From Pseudoalteromonas prydzensis (GTDB taxonomy: Bacteria > Pseudomonadota > Gammaproteobacteria > Enterobacterales > Alteromonadaceae), in NCBI RefSeq assembly GCF_011050055.1, contig NZ_DRGM01000167.1, positions 1-64,000 on the forward strand: a stretch of DNA of 64,000 nucleotides. Reading direction: 5' to 3'. Made by a program: the position numbers and the translations under genes. Of the stretch, positions 6,219 to 15,864 are shown piece by piece (the stretch's first letter is position 1; each line of letters begins with the position of its first letter). Under the pieces are notes generated by a model. It made no database searches. It was not told the origin of the DNA and saw only the letters and a list, made by a program, of their open reading frames with translations.

Positions 6219-9002
6219 CTAAAATGGTTGCAGTGGGCCTATTAGTTCGAGTTCAGAAACGTGAACTTGCTGGGCATCGCCATTGTTAGCACTAATACTT
6301 AAACGATATAAGCTAAAGGCAAAACCATTCCCTATTGTAAAGAGACGTCGTTGGTTTAATTGTTCAAATTCCTCGTCTTTAAAGCTAGCTATTTCTAACC
6401 ATGTTTTACCGCCATCATTTGAGCCTTGTAAGATGAAGTTTTTCGGATCTTTGTTGTTACTATCACTGCCATTCGTGATTGCGATATTAGTGACAATCTG
6501 TGCTTGGGGTAATGCAACATCAAGCCATACAGGTACAGTCTCCGTGGTAGCAGTCCATACCGTCGCTTTATCATCATCCGTTGCATTACTTTCTACCACT
6601 CCCTCTTGCTCGCCAGCACCTGCAAGGACTGATGATGCAGTTGCAGAATGATCAACTGAAGCAACCTGCGGACCTATTAGCTCGATCTCTGCTATTTGCA
6701 TCAGCGTATCGTCGCCACGATTTTTAGTAATATTGAAGCGATAAAAACTAAAACCCAAATCGTTACTAAAAGTGAAAACACGACGCTGAAAACGCTGCTC
6801 AAAGTTCTCACCTAGCCAAGTACCAAGTGTGATCCAATTTTCACCGTCATTTGACGCTGCTAAGTTAAAGTTTTGCGGATCACGTGAGTCAGCATCGTTT
6901 GCACTTGTTAGTGCCAGCTTATTAACCGCTGTCGTGGCACTGAACTGTACCATTGCCCAAGATGGATTTTCCGCGCTTGGTGCGCCAGACCAATCATTAT
7001 GGTCCAACCATTTGCTATCAACATTACCATCGAACGCTTTAACACCCGCCTCACCATCACCAATCTGATTACGAACGGTAATTATTGCATCGGCTGATAA
7101 CGCATGATTTAAATCTGCCACTTTAGGCCCTACCAAGGCAATATCAGCAATTTTTAACTCGGCGCCAGCGGCAGTTTTAGTTATGCTTAAGCGATAGCTA
7201 GAAAATGCCAGTGTATTATTGGTCGCAAACGATAGCCTTTCGCCACGACGTTCAAATGTTTCATCTGAATAATCAGCTAAGTGAACCCATGTTTGCCCAT
7301 CATCATTACTTGCAGCAAGTGAAAATGTAGCGGGATCACCATCTGCGTTTTGAGCATCTGAAATCAGTACTAACTTATCAACGGCAGCGGCTTGTGCGAG
7401 CGTAGCTGTGATCGAAACGGGTACTTCAGTTGTAGGCACATCAGAGACCCAACTTGTGGCATCATTATTATCAAATGCCAGCGCATAACTGTCACCTGCA
7501 CTTGCAGATATTACAGCACTGCCAATTGGTTCAGCATGATCAACACTTGCATTTATAGGCCCCACAAAAGCAATCTCTGATAACTGCATTAAACCATCAT
7601 CACCTCTATTTTTAGTGATATTTAAACGATACGAGTAAAATTCTAAACCATTGTCAAAACGAAACTCACGTCGTTGAAAGCGCTCATCAAAGTTCTCACC
7701 AATAAATTTAGCCAAGGTTAGCCAGTTTTCACCATCGACTGAACCTTGAATATTAAAGTTTTGAGGATCTCGAGACTCAGCATCATTAGCACTCGTAATG
7801 AACACACTATTCACAGCATGTTTTTCAGCAAAATCAACTTGGATCCAAGATGGATCTTGCTCACTTGGCGCACCTGACCAATCATTATGATCAAGCCACT
7901 TGGTATTAGTGTCACCATCAAATGCTTTACTTTCAGCTTCGTTGTCACTTATGCGATTACGAGCAGTGATCGTTGCTGTAGCAAGGTTTTCAGCATTGGT
8001 AATTTCTTTAACAGGGCCACTAGATGCGGCACCTTCAAGAAAAGGTAGCGCAACATCAATGACATCCTCAGCTGATAGCGCTAATTTATCTAGATAAGGA
8101 AAACTGGCAATGGTTTTCAACATTCGCTCACGCAATGGCTGTAAAGCAACTACATCGCCGTCATTGGCTAAGTTAATCGCGCTAATGAGTTCGTTAATAA
8201 CACCCGCGACAGTTTCATCTTTACTAAGACTTGCAAATACTGCATTAGCTAAAGAAAGTTTAATAATATTAATGTCGGCCAATTGGTCTGTACAATTACC
8301 TTCACTATCGCAATCTTGGCCTACTACAAAATTATCGTAGCTTTCGGCACTGATCAATTGGGTATTAAAGACATTGGTTTTACTGTCGATCCCTAGTGCT
8401 TTTAGCACTAAACGTGAGTTATCTGATAAAGCTAATTCATATAACTCACGCACAGCAACATTTAAACCATTGGCAATACCTTGCTCAACTAAATGAGTGG
8501 CTGTTGTAGTTAAAGCATTTACTTGAAAATTAGCGTCCGCTACGCCATCACTTGTGGATGCGTAAGGCACATCAACATATGTTAAAGTCGCTAACTGCAG
8601 ATCAGCAATCTCAGCGCCACTGAGCTGTTCACCGATTAGGTGTTCAGCACAGCTGGGCGCATCACACATCATCGTTGAGTTAGCATCCGTATTAACGGTC
8701 ATCTTAAACATACCGTTAATACCAAAGCCTTGTTGACTTTCTATGCTCAGATTTACCATACCAGCAGCATCTGTTTGACTGTTAGACGTCACCTTAATAT
8801 CTGAGCCATTCATTTGCTTTACAGTGACCGTTGCGAAACCTAATGTTCCTTTCACTGCACTACCGGCAATATCAGCAGAGGTAATATCAATTTTTGCTGG
8901 GATATCAGTCGGATCCGGATTATCCGCACCACCACACCCTGATAGGCCGATCATTGCTACTAGCATAATGCTAGATAGTTTACTAAGTTTGGGCTTATTC
9001 AT
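6219..9002 (-). CDS. Surface lipoprotein with four discoidin (F5/8-type) carbohydrate-binding repeats
   Basis: About 927 residues starting at MNKPKLSK; GAGGAAT six bases upstream favours this ATG over the one six codons earlier. A lipoprotein signal ends in LSGCGG. Residues about 30-335 carry no domain I can name. Then come four tandem discoidin-like modules of about 145 residues, each ending in a variant of ..SEIxxVGP. Modules 1 and 3 share KWLDHNDWSGAPS and RDPQNFN and are much closer to each other than to modules 2 and 4, so the array probably grew by doubling a pair. Such modules bind glycans. Lying 52 nt downstream of TonB receptor 1, it is likely the surface glycan-binding partner, playing a SusD-like role without SusD homology. 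Confidence 0.82.
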   Translation of the reverse strand: MNKPKLSKLSSIMLVAMIGLSGCGGADNPDPTDIPAKIDITSADIAGSAVKGTLGFATVTVKQMNGSDIKVTSNSQTDAAGMVNLSIESQQGFGINGMFKMTVNTDANSTMMCDAPSCAEHLIGEQLSGAEIADLQLATLTYVDVPYASTSDGVADANFQVNALTTTATHLVEQGIANGLNVAVRELYELALSDNSRLVLKALGIDSKTNVFNTQLISAESYDNFVVGQDCDSEGNCTDQLADINIIKLSLANAVFASLSKDETVAGVINELISAINLANDGDVVALQPLRERMLKTIASFPYLDKLALSAEDVIDVALPFLEGAASSGPVKEITNAENLATATITARNRISDNEAESKAFDGDTNTKWLDHNDWSGAPSEQDPSWIQVDFAEKHAVNSVFITSANDAESRDPQNFNIQGSVDGENWLTLAKFIGENFDERFQRREFRFDNGLEFYSYRLNITKNRGDDGLMQLSEIAFVGPINASVDHAEPIGSAVISASAGDSYALAFDNNDATSWVSDVPTTEVPVSITATLAQAAAVDKLVLISDAQNADGDPATFSLAASNDDGQTWVHLADYSDETFERRGERLSFATNNTLAFSSYRLSITKTAAGAELKIADIALVGPKVADLNHALSADAIITVRNQIGDGEAGVKAFDGNVDSKWLDHNDWSGAPSAENPSWAMVQFSATTAVNKLALTSANDADSRDPQNFNLAASNDGENWITLGTWLGENFEQRFQRRVFTFSNDLGFSFYRFNITKNRGDDTLMQIAEIELIGPQVASVDHSATASSVLAGAGEQEGVVESNATDDDKATVWTATTETVPVWLDVALPQAQIVTNIAITNGSDSNNKDPKNFILQGSNDGGKTWLEIASFKDEEFEQLNQRRLFTIGNGFAFSLYRLSISANNGDAQQVHVSELELIGPLQPF

Positions 9003-9054
9003 GTTTATTCCTCTATACAATTCTTGGTTATTTGTTCCATCTCACTTGGCACGA

Positions 9055-11949
9055 TTAAAAGCGGTAAGTTGCACCTGCGTAAAAACGACGACCACTGTAT
9101 GCATTTTGAATAAAGCGGTTTTTAGTATCGTCACCTAGATGCATATAAGTATCTGATTGAGTGAGGTTAATAACGGAAGCAGATAACACGAGAGCATCAG
9201 TCAAGTTATAACTTGCATTGATGTCTACCTGATCATAGGCTTCATTGTAATAGTTCATTTCCCATGAGGCGTTGTAGCCTTGAACCGTTGGACCGCGCTT
9301 ATTGTATGAGGCGCGAACACTGAATAAGTCATCTTCATAAAATACCGATAAATTCATCTGGTATTTAGAACTGCCGATCAAAGGTGACTCTCCCACCTTT
9401 TCGCCATCAAGCTCTACATTGGCTTGATTAGTGTTATTGCGGGTATAATTAGCATAAAGACCAAAGCCATTATCAAAGAAGTGCTGGATAAAAACTTCAG
9501 CACCTTCAGAAGAAGCATTCGTACCATTAGCAACAGTACTAAAATCCCGAACTGCAAAATTGTCGCCACTGACATTGACTTGCTCATCACCTGCGTTAGG
9601 TAAATTAAATGAAATGTCCGGTGCACTGCGGGTAACATCAATTATTAAAGGCACAACAAAGTTATCAACATCTTTTTTAAACAAGGCAATACCAAAGCCA
9701 GAGCCAGCTCCGTAGTAGTATTCTAAAGACATATCAAATTGGGTTGACTCAAATGGCGCTAGCTGGTTATTACCACCGGATCCTGTCCACCCTTCGCCAT
9801 CAATAATTGCATCAAAATTGTCTGCCGCTGAGCGATCCGTTGAGTATTCATTCGACGTGTACGTTAAAGTCTGAAACTGGCCTAAATCATCATAACCAGG
9901 ACGAGCCATGGTTTGTGATGCTGCTCCACGTAGTACCCAGTTGTCATCGATATCCCAGACTATATTAAAGCTGGGCAGCACCTTCGTTTCTGTACTCTCT
10001 TTTTCAATAAAAACAAAGTCTTCTACACGTTGTTGGTCGATTGGTAATTCATTGCCATTGTCGTCCTTCCAATCTAATCGGTAGGTGATTTTATCTGATG
10101 ATCCGGTGGTCGTTTTGGTGCGCACTACGCGTACACCCAAATTACCCCGTACTTGTGAAAAACGATAATCAGCTTGCATATAAGCCGCTGTAATTTCTTC
10201 TTCAACACTATAAACATAGTTAGGCTCTATACGCGTATAATGAACAAAGTTTTCATTCAGATGATCTTGGTATTTATGCCAGTTTACGGCTGGGAATAAG
10301 TTCGTATTAATTACATCAGACAAGTTAGCTAATGAATCTGAATAAATTAAATCTGCAATATCCGGTATGCCGCCATTTTTAGAGTAATCATCATCCAAAT
10401 CAATGGTGCCTTCAGCTTCACCTTTTGCTATATCAAAATCTGGGGAGAGATAAAAGCTGTTGCGAGTATCGCGATGAATTTTACCTTTGCGATATTTCGC
10501 ACCAAAATGCAACGTTTCAATTACGCCATAATCCACAAAATAGTCAAAATCAATCTGTCCGTAATCTTCTTCTTGAGTACCGGTCACAAAACTAGAATCG
10601 GTGGCTGTTACGTCGGGTGCACCACCAATGCCTGCGGCCAAGTTACTGATCATACTTGGGTCCATATAAGTGGTCATGCGCCCATCAGAAAAATCGTAAC
10701 CATAGTAAAGCGAGGATTCATTTGCATAATAAGCGGCACGATATTTTTCGGAAGGCCCACCTTCTGCTTCGGTATGGCCCAGCACTACTTTAACGTTGTA
10801 ATTTTCACCTTCGTATTTAGCATAAAAATCATATGTATCAGAGCTGGATTCTTCAATCGTATATTCACCATTAATACGTGGGATAGGAGAAACAGCCTGA
10901 GTGCCAGATGCACCAACAGAGTAGTCAATACCTGTAACAAACTGAGACTCTTCATCAACACGAACATCGGTCCAGAAATTATCGTTATTGTTCCATTCTG
11001 GGTATTCTAATTGATTTAAAATTGAGTCTTGCCCCAATTTAAAATTAAAATAATTAAAGCCAAGTTCTAAGTTACTGGTTGGTCGCCATTGAGTAGTAAA
11101 CTGGATCCCAGTTCGATTTCGCTCTTCGTTTAAGACTTCCTGAACCATACTTTGTGCAGCATAACCTTGCGCGCCGCCCTCAACCATTTGATTATCTTTC
11201 ATTTCAGAATAAAGATAATTTTTATTCATGATATTGATACGCGAGCTTTGTGAGCGATTAGTGCGGTCTTGTTTTGTATAACCCACTAAAACCCCAAAGT
11301 CTTCATCATCATTTTTCCATGAATAAATACCACTAAACTGAGGTTCATACTTATCAGTAATATCAGAATTACTGGTTTCAAAATTAATGATCCCAGAGTT
11401 TTTATCCATATCAAGTGGCTTGCGGCTATACAACAAGACCGTACCGCCAATTCCGCCCTCATCAAGGCGAGCTTCTGAAGATTTATATACTTCAACGCGT
11501 TGGATCATGGTTGCAGGTAATAATGCGTATGAAAATGAACGCGATGGTTCACCGGGGGACGATGCTATAAAATTGCCATTTAATTGTGTGAAGGTTAAGT
11601 CCGATGATAAACCTCGAATACTAACAGAGGCGCCCTCACCGCCATCCCGTTGTATAATGACCCCAGGCACACGTTGCAATGAGTCTGCCACATTCTTATC
11701 TGGGAACTTACCAATATCTTCTGCGGTAATAGCGTCAACGGTTGCATTAGACAACCGCTTAATCGCTAAGTTTTCAGCTGCAGAGGCACGAATCCCCCTG
11801 ACTTCAATTACTTCTAGGTCGCTCTCTTGGTCATTTTGTTCTTCTTGTGCGTATACGCTATTACAGCTTGTCATTACCGCTAGCAGCAGTGCGGATCTCT
11901 TAAATCGCCTTGAAATACCTGAAGCTCCCCGGCTGTTATTATTATTCAT
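9055..11949 (-). CDS. TonB-dependent outer-membrane receptor 1 (glycan importer)
   Basis: A 964-residue TonB-dependent receptor. After a signal peptide (about 1-34) comes a TonB box-like LEVIEVRG, then the plug domain (AEDIGKFPDKNVADSLQRVPGV, SIRGLSSD, DEGGIGGTV) and a long barrel ending in YSGRRFYAGATYRF with the terminal Phe used by BamA. It belongs to the Xanthomonas/Caulobacter-type carbohydrate receptors. It is the first gene of a minus-strand operon with the discoidin lipoprotein, GH99 enzyme, glycosylasparaginase and GNAT. GGAGAT five bases before the ATG supports the start. It is a paralogue of the receptor at 12665-15466: plugs are close, barrels have diverged. Its promoter at 12072-12138 carries the AraC-type site. 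Confidence 0.93.
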   Translation of the reverse strand: MNNNNSRGASGISRRFKRSALLLAVMTSCNSVYAQEEQNDQESDLEVIEVRGIRASAAENLAIKRLSNATVDAITAEDIGKFPDKNVADSLQRVPGVIIQRDGGEGASVSIRGLSSDLTFTQLNGNFIASSPGEPSRSFSYALLPATMIQRVEVYKSSEARLDEGGIGGTVLLYSRKPLDMDKNSGIINFETSNSDITDKYEPQFSGIYSWKNDDEDFGVLVGYTKQDRTNRSQSSRINIMNKNYLYSEMKDNQMVEGGAQGYAAQSMVQEVLNEERNRTGIQFTTQWRPTSNLELGFNYFNFKLGQDSILNQLEYPEWNNNDNFWTDVRVDEESQFVTGIDYSVGASGTQAVSPIPRINGEYTIEESSSDTYDFYAKYEGENYNVKVVLGHTEAEGGPSEKYRAAYYANESSLYYGYDFSDGRMTTYMDPSMISNLAAGIGGAPDVTATDSSFVTGTQEEDYGQIDFDYFVDYGVIETLHFGAKYRKGKIHRDTRNSFYLSPDFDIAKGEAEGTIDLDDDYSKNGGIPDIADLIYSDSLANLSDVINTNLFPAVNWHKYQDHLNENFVHYTRIEPNYVYSVEEEITAAYMQADYRFSQVRGNLGVRVVRTKTTTGSSDKITYRLDWKDDNGNELPIDQQRVEDFVFIEKESTETKVLPSFNIVWDIDDNWVLRGAASQTMARPGYDDLGQFQTLTYTSNEYSTDRSAADNFDAIIDGEGWTGSGGNNQLAPFESTQFDMSLEYYYGAGSGFGIALFKKDVDNFVVPLIIDVTRSAPDISFNLPNAGDEQVNVSGDNFAVRDFSTVANGTNASSEGAEVFIQHFFDNGFGLYANYTRNNTNQANVELDGEKVGESPLIGSSKYQMNLSVFYEDDLFSVRASYNKRGPTVQGYNASWEMNYYNEAYDQVDINASYNLTDALVLSASVINLTQSDTYMHLGDDTKNRFIQNAYSGRRFYAGATYRF

Positions 11950-12066
11950 GTCTATCTCCAGTTTTATTGTGCGTTTTTTGTTGTGCTTGTTATCTAACCC
12001 ATACAGCCTAGCAACTGATCAATCTTCCGATGGTTCAGAACAGGGTTAATAGATTGTTAAACTACT

Positions 12067-12168
12067 TTTCCAGAATAGGGTTCTGTTAAAGAAAGTGATA
12101 ATAGAAATTCGGTTGCTAGCAGGACAAAATCGGCGTTTAGCTTAAAAATAGATCCAATTAATAGTTAC
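12067..12168. repeat. 102-bp perfect direct repeat, copy A (receptor 1 promoter)
   Basis: Identical base for base to 15586-15687, 3519 bp away. It covers the predicted -10 box, both regulator half-sites and about 30 bp beyond. Homology continues more loosely on both sides, into the receptor leader and into cutC. Confidence 0.95.
12072..12138 (-). promoter_or_regulatory. Predicted AraC-type operator and promoter of TonB receptor 1
   Basis: Read on the minus strand: AAACGCCGATTTT, ten bases, CAACCGAATTT, then, 38 bases after the C of CAACC, a -10 box TATTCT preceded by CCC (12072-12077). The CCGA cores lie at 12130-12133 and 12109-12112, 21 bp apart, which is two helical turns. The proximal half-site abuts the weak -35 region, as in class II AraC activators. 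The same arrangement recurs at 15591-15657 and 18236-18303. The transcript would start near 12065, leaving a leader of about 115 nt. Confidence 0.65.
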
Positions 12169-12344
12169 TTCATTTATAGTGACAAACTCAAGAAGGAGTT
12201 AAGGTGACGTTTTATTAGGATAAAAAATCGCAGAAATAAAATTTAACCATTTGAATTTAATGAATATATTTTATTTTTATATTTTAAATTTGAATGTTAA
12301 ATAATTTATCGAAATTAGTCGTCTAAAGATTCTGGAATTGCACA

Positions 12345-12556
12345 ATAGGTAAAAATTTAGCAATCTGTTTAAATTCAGATGATCATATAAATTTAGCTAA
12401 TAATGTAAAAATTGTATTCAGTGCAGATGTAAGTTGAATCGAACTGTGAGGTGCAGCAATGTACCTTGTCGAAGTGAGTCAAAATTGAAACTGCAGCAAC
12501 AACATTGTCCTCAAACGGCGAGTTACTTGTAATAATAAGGCCAATCGCGAAGATTA
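12345..12556 (+). pseudogene. Decayed 5' fragment of cutC
   Basis: Reading from 12345 in the cutC frame gives IGKNLAICLNSDDHINLA then NNVKIVFSADVS, a clear copy of the intact CutC N-terminus (MGKNLEICLNADDHINLA...). The start codon has become ATA, and TGA stops replace Arg at 12435-12437 and Cys four codons later. A short deletion follows, and similarity fades after AATAAGGCCAATCGCG. It ends where receptor 2's downstream DNA begins. It is the scar of a tandem duplication of receptor-promoter-cutC5', not a working gene. The rest of 11950-12664 is the receptor 1 leader, its promoter and the terminator of receptor 2. Confidence 0.88.
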
Positions 12557-12605
12557 ATTGCAAAGCCAACTCTCCTTGTGTTTGCTTTGAGTATCAGAAA
12601 TATAA

Positions 12606-12636
12606 ATAAAACGGGCATTCTTTTTAAAGAATGCCC
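12606..12636 (-). terminator. Intrinsic terminator of TonB receptor 2
   Basis: GGGCATTCTTT (12613-12623) pairs with AAAGAATGCCC (12626-12636). On the minus strand it is followed by GTTTTATTTAT. It lies 28 nt after the receptor 2 stop and should isolate receptor 2 from the receptor 1 operon. Confidence 0.7.
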
Positions 12637-12664
12637 TGTCAGTTTATAATCTTAATTAAGCTAT

Positions 12665-15466
12665 TTAGAAATTATAATTAGCACCTAAATAAAACCTTCT
12701 TCCTGAATACTGATTATAGGTAAACCTATTCTCTTGTTTCCAATACCCTTCTTCGACTTCCTCAGTCAAATTAACCACAGAGGCTGTTAATGACAGTTGT
12801 TCAGTTAAATTATAAGCCGCGTTCAAGTCTAACTGGCCATAATCTTTCGTATACATGTTGTAACCTTGATGGATGCTATTAGCACGGTCATCTTTCCAGT
12901 TATATGAAGCCCTTACACTAAAATCATCATTTTCAAAATAAACGGACACATTGTATTGATGCTTTGCAGTTCCTGGGATTTCAGCATCTGTTTTTTGGCC
13001 ATTTGTTGATACTTGGCTAGTACTTGTATCAGTAAATGTATAATTTGCTAATACCCCAAAACCACTGTTGAAAGAGTGTTGAAAGAATAGCTCAACCCCT
13101 TTAGATTCAGCATCTCCACCAGCAACTTTGGTGTTCATTTCAACTTCAATCGGACCGTTACAACAATCATGTTCCCGTTCAACAATTTCAACAGCAGAGA
13201 TAGGCAAATTAGAAATATCTTTACTAAAGTATGTCGCTCCAAGTGCTGAACCTTCACCGTAATACCATTCAATACCAAGATCAAACTGATCTGACAGCAT
13301 AGGATCTAAGCCTGTGTTAACCGATGTACCAGTACCACGGCCAGTCCAAGAATCAGGTGAGTTGATATTGACCGGAGGACCGTATGACTCAGCTTGGCTC
13401 AAATCAGAATAACTAACACGTGACATAGCACGTGCTGCTGCAAAGCGAACAACGAGATCTTCAGTCGCATCCCAAGCAAGGTTAAAACTCGGCAAAAATT
13501 CACCATCATCACTCGAACGTTCATTTGCAGTGGTATCATTATTATCTTGGCCAACCACATCGTCATAGGTCAATGTACTTAAATCGGTATTTACATAACG
13601 TACCCCTAAGTTGCCGCGAAAATCTTGCCACTCAAAGTTACTTTGTGCATACACAGACCAAATATTTTCCTCTAGCGTGTAGGTCCCACCTAACGAAGGG
13701 ACAACGGTTTGCGTAAAATTATTCCGTAAATAGCTATCGAGTGCTGCAAAATCAAACGCTAAAAAGTTAAACGCTCCGGTATTCCCTGCACTGTTATCAA
13801 CCACAGTGTCACTGACTAGCGATTCTGGATCAGGATGAAAATCAGGATTATGGAACCATTCACTGCCAGACAAGTAGCCACGGTAACCACCATTGTCGGC
13901 AATACCATCATCCCAGCGGAAATCGTTTTTAATACCTTTAATTTCGTGGCTACGGTATTTCGCACCGACAAAGAAAGTAGTGAAAATACCTGTATCGATA
14001 TCAAATTGCAGATCAGCTTGTACATAATCTTCAGTATCTTTATTTTCTGATGAATAAGAATCAAACCAATCATAATATTGATATGCTTGTTTATCCGTGG
14101 CTAAGTCTGTGGAAACTTCATAACTGGGTTTACCATCCACTGTTGACCAGAACCAGCTATTTACAGACCCCTGACGAGCATCAATATTCGCGTAGGTTTC
14201 ACGTGACGTCCCGCCTTCTGCCTCAGTATGACCTAGTTTTAAAGTGGCAGTAAATAAGTCCCCATAATATTTGGCTTCAAAATCAAATGTATCAGATTTA
14301 GACTCCCCGACTCTTTCTCTGCCTGTTAGCTGAGGTGACAATAAGCCTCTCCGAACGGCCACACCATTATTAACATCGGCATCCCCCCAGTTATTATCAT
14401 TCAATAAACCATTATCTGCATTACCATAGGCAACAACGGTATCTCCGTCTAGAACAACGCCATAATATGGGTTATGGTTATCATTCCACTCTGCAAACAA
14501 TACGCTCTGAGAAGATGAGTTATAATCCAGTTTTGCACCAAAATAGTTGAGATTTAAATCGAGTTTATCTGTTGGCATCCATTGAATAGCCACTTGGTAA
14601 CCATCCCGAGTGCGATCTTCTGTTGAGTTACCGGTACTCATTGCACGTGGAGCCCAGACATTGTTGTAAACTTCCCCCGTCGCTTGATCGACAATCGCAG
14701 GACGCTCTGCCCCCTCCACAGTATCTGAATGGAAACGCCAGTGTGAAGCATTGTTGGTAATACTAGTTACTGTTTTATCTTGACGAGTAAATCCAGCTAA
14801 CATCGCGAAGTTTTCATCTGAATTTTTCCAAGAATACAGCACATTCACTTGTGGTTTAATATCTTCAGACACATCATCATAGGTTGCTTCAAGGCTTATT
14901 GCGCCAGAATTGGCTTCCATCTCTAACGGCTTTCGAGTGTGTAATATAACAGTACCGCCGATACCACCTTCATCTATGCGAGCTTCTGCGCTTTTGTAAA
15001 CTTCCACACTGCTGATCATACTTGAAGGCAACAAGGTATAATTAAAACTACGCGTTGGAACACCAGCACCGGATGAAGCAATATAATTACCGTTTAGTTG
15101 GGTCAAGGTCCAATCGGGTGAGGTACCTCGAATACTGACTCGGCTACCTTCACCACCGTCACGATCAATCAATACCCCCGACACGCGTTGTAGTGAATCA
15201 GCGACGTTCTTATCTGGAAATTTACCAATATCTTCTGCGGTGATTGCATCCACCGTTGCTGCAGAAAGGCGCTTAATTGCTAAGTTTTCCGCTGTTGAAG
15301 AACGGATCCCCCTAACTTCAATCACTTCCAAGTCACTTTGTTGTGCTGCTTGATTTGCTTGTGCATACGCACCATTACAACTTGCCATAACCGCCAACAA
15401 CAATGCAGACTTATTAAATCGCCGTGTAAGGGCTGCAAATTCTCGACTCGTTTTATTATTGCTCAT
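12665..15466 (-). CDS. TonB-dependent outer-membrane receptor 2 (glycan importer)
   Basis: About 933 residues from MSNNKTSREF; AAGGAAA seven bases upstream picks this ATG over the one 20 codons earlier. Signal peptide ending near GAYAQA, TonB box-like LEVIEVRG, plug with AEDIGKFPDKNVADSLQRVSG and DEGGIGGTV, and a barrel ending YSGRRFYLGANYNF. It is a paralogue of receptor 1: nearly the same plug, quite different extracellular-loop sequences, suggesting that the pair splits related glycans or chain lengths. It is transcribed alone, divergently from cutC, and closed by its own terminator. Its promoter region (15586-15687) is identical over 102 bp to that of receptor 1. Confidence 0.93.
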   Translation of the reverse strand: MSNNKTSREFAALTRRFNKSALLLAVMASCNGAYAQANQAAQQSDLEVIEVRGIRSSTAENLAIKRLSAATVDAITAEDIGKFPDKNVADSLQRVSGVLIDRDGGEGSRVSIRGTSPDWTLTQLNGNYIASSGAGVPTRSFNYTLLPSSMISSVEVYKSAEARIDEGGIGGTVILHTRKPLEMEANSGAISLEATYDDVSEDIKPQVNVLYSWKNSDENFAMLAGFTRQDKTVTSITNNASHWRFHSDTVEGAERPAIVDQATGEVYNNVWAPRAMSTGNSTEDRTRDGYQVAIQWMPTDKLDLNLNYFGAKLDYNSSSQSVLFAEWNDNHNPYYGVVLDGDTVVAYGNADNGLLNDNNWGDADVNNGVAVRRGLLSPQLTGRERVGESKSDTFDFEAKYYGDLFTATLKLGHTEAEGGTSRETYANIDARQGSVNSWFWSTVDGKPSYEVSTDLATDKQAYQYYDWFDSYSSENKDTEDYVQADLQFDIDTGIFTTFFVGAKYRSHEIKGIKNDFRWDDGIADNGGYRGYLSGSEWFHNPDFHPDPESLVSDTVVDNSAGNTGAFNFLAFDFAALDSYLRNNFTQTVVPSLGGTYTLEENIWSVYAQSNFEWQDFRGNLGVRYVNTDLSTLTYDDVVGQDNNDTTANERSSDDGEFLPSFNLAWDATEDLVVRFAAARAMSRVSYSDLSQAESYGPPVNINSPDSWTGRGTGTSVNTGLDPMLSDQFDLGIEWYYGEGSALGATYFSKDISNLPISAVEIVEREHDCCNGPIEVEMNTKVAGGDAESKGVELFFQHSFNSGFGVLANYTFTDTSTSQVSTNGQKTDAEIPGTAKHQYNVSVYFENDDFSVRASYNWKDDRANSIHQGYNMYTKDYGQLDLNAAYNLTEQLSLTASVVNLTEEVEEGYWKQENRFTYNQYSGRRFYLGANYNF

Positions 15467-15585
15467 GCCAATTTCCTTTATTATTGTGTGTGCTTGGTTA
15501 TATTTATTCACATTAAAGCCCTTCACAAAACGAATCTGTAATACTCAGATCATTTCGCAGAGGGTTAATGGCCTGTTAAAGTGCA

Positions 15586-15687
15586 TTTCCAGAATAGGGT
15601 TCTGTTAAAGAAAGTGATAATAGAAATTCGGTTGCTAGCAGGACAAAATCGGCGTTTAGCTTAAAAATAGATCCAATTAATAGTTAC
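15586..15687. repeat. 102-bp perfect direct repeat, copy B (receptor 2 promoter)
   Basis: Identical to 12067-12168. Here it lies between receptor 2 (-) and intact cutC (+), which is the ancestral arrangement; copy A lies between receptor 1 and the cutC fragment. Confidence 0.95.
15591..15657 (-). promoter_or_regulatory. Predicted AraC-type operator and promoter of TonB receptor 2
   Basis: Same sequence and spacing as the receptor 1 promoter: CCGA cores at 15649-15652 and 15628-15631 (minus strand), -10 box TATTCT at 15591-15596. Because cutC lies divergently about 200 bp away, the site might also influence cutC and the kinase gene. Confidence 0.65.
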
Positions 15688-15864
15688 CTCATTTATAGTG
15701 ACAAACTCAAGAGGAAGTTAATCTGACGTTTTTTTAGTATGAAAAATACGCAGCAATAAAATTTAACCCACTGAATTTAAAGGGTGTATTTTATTATTGT
15801 AGTAACGACCTTAATATTAAATAATTTATTGAAATTAGTCGCCTTAAGATTATGGAATTACGCA

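Noticed and set aside
9414-11010. Open frames on both strands inside TonB receptor 1
   Set aside because: They lie within a clear 964-residue receptor, have unlikely residue composition and no ribosome sites; they are frame shadows.
12067-15687. The 102-bp repeats as ends of an insertion sequence or composite transposon
   Set aside because: No transposase, no inverted ends and no target-site duplication; the homology extends into both receptors and cutC, which a tandem duplication explains.
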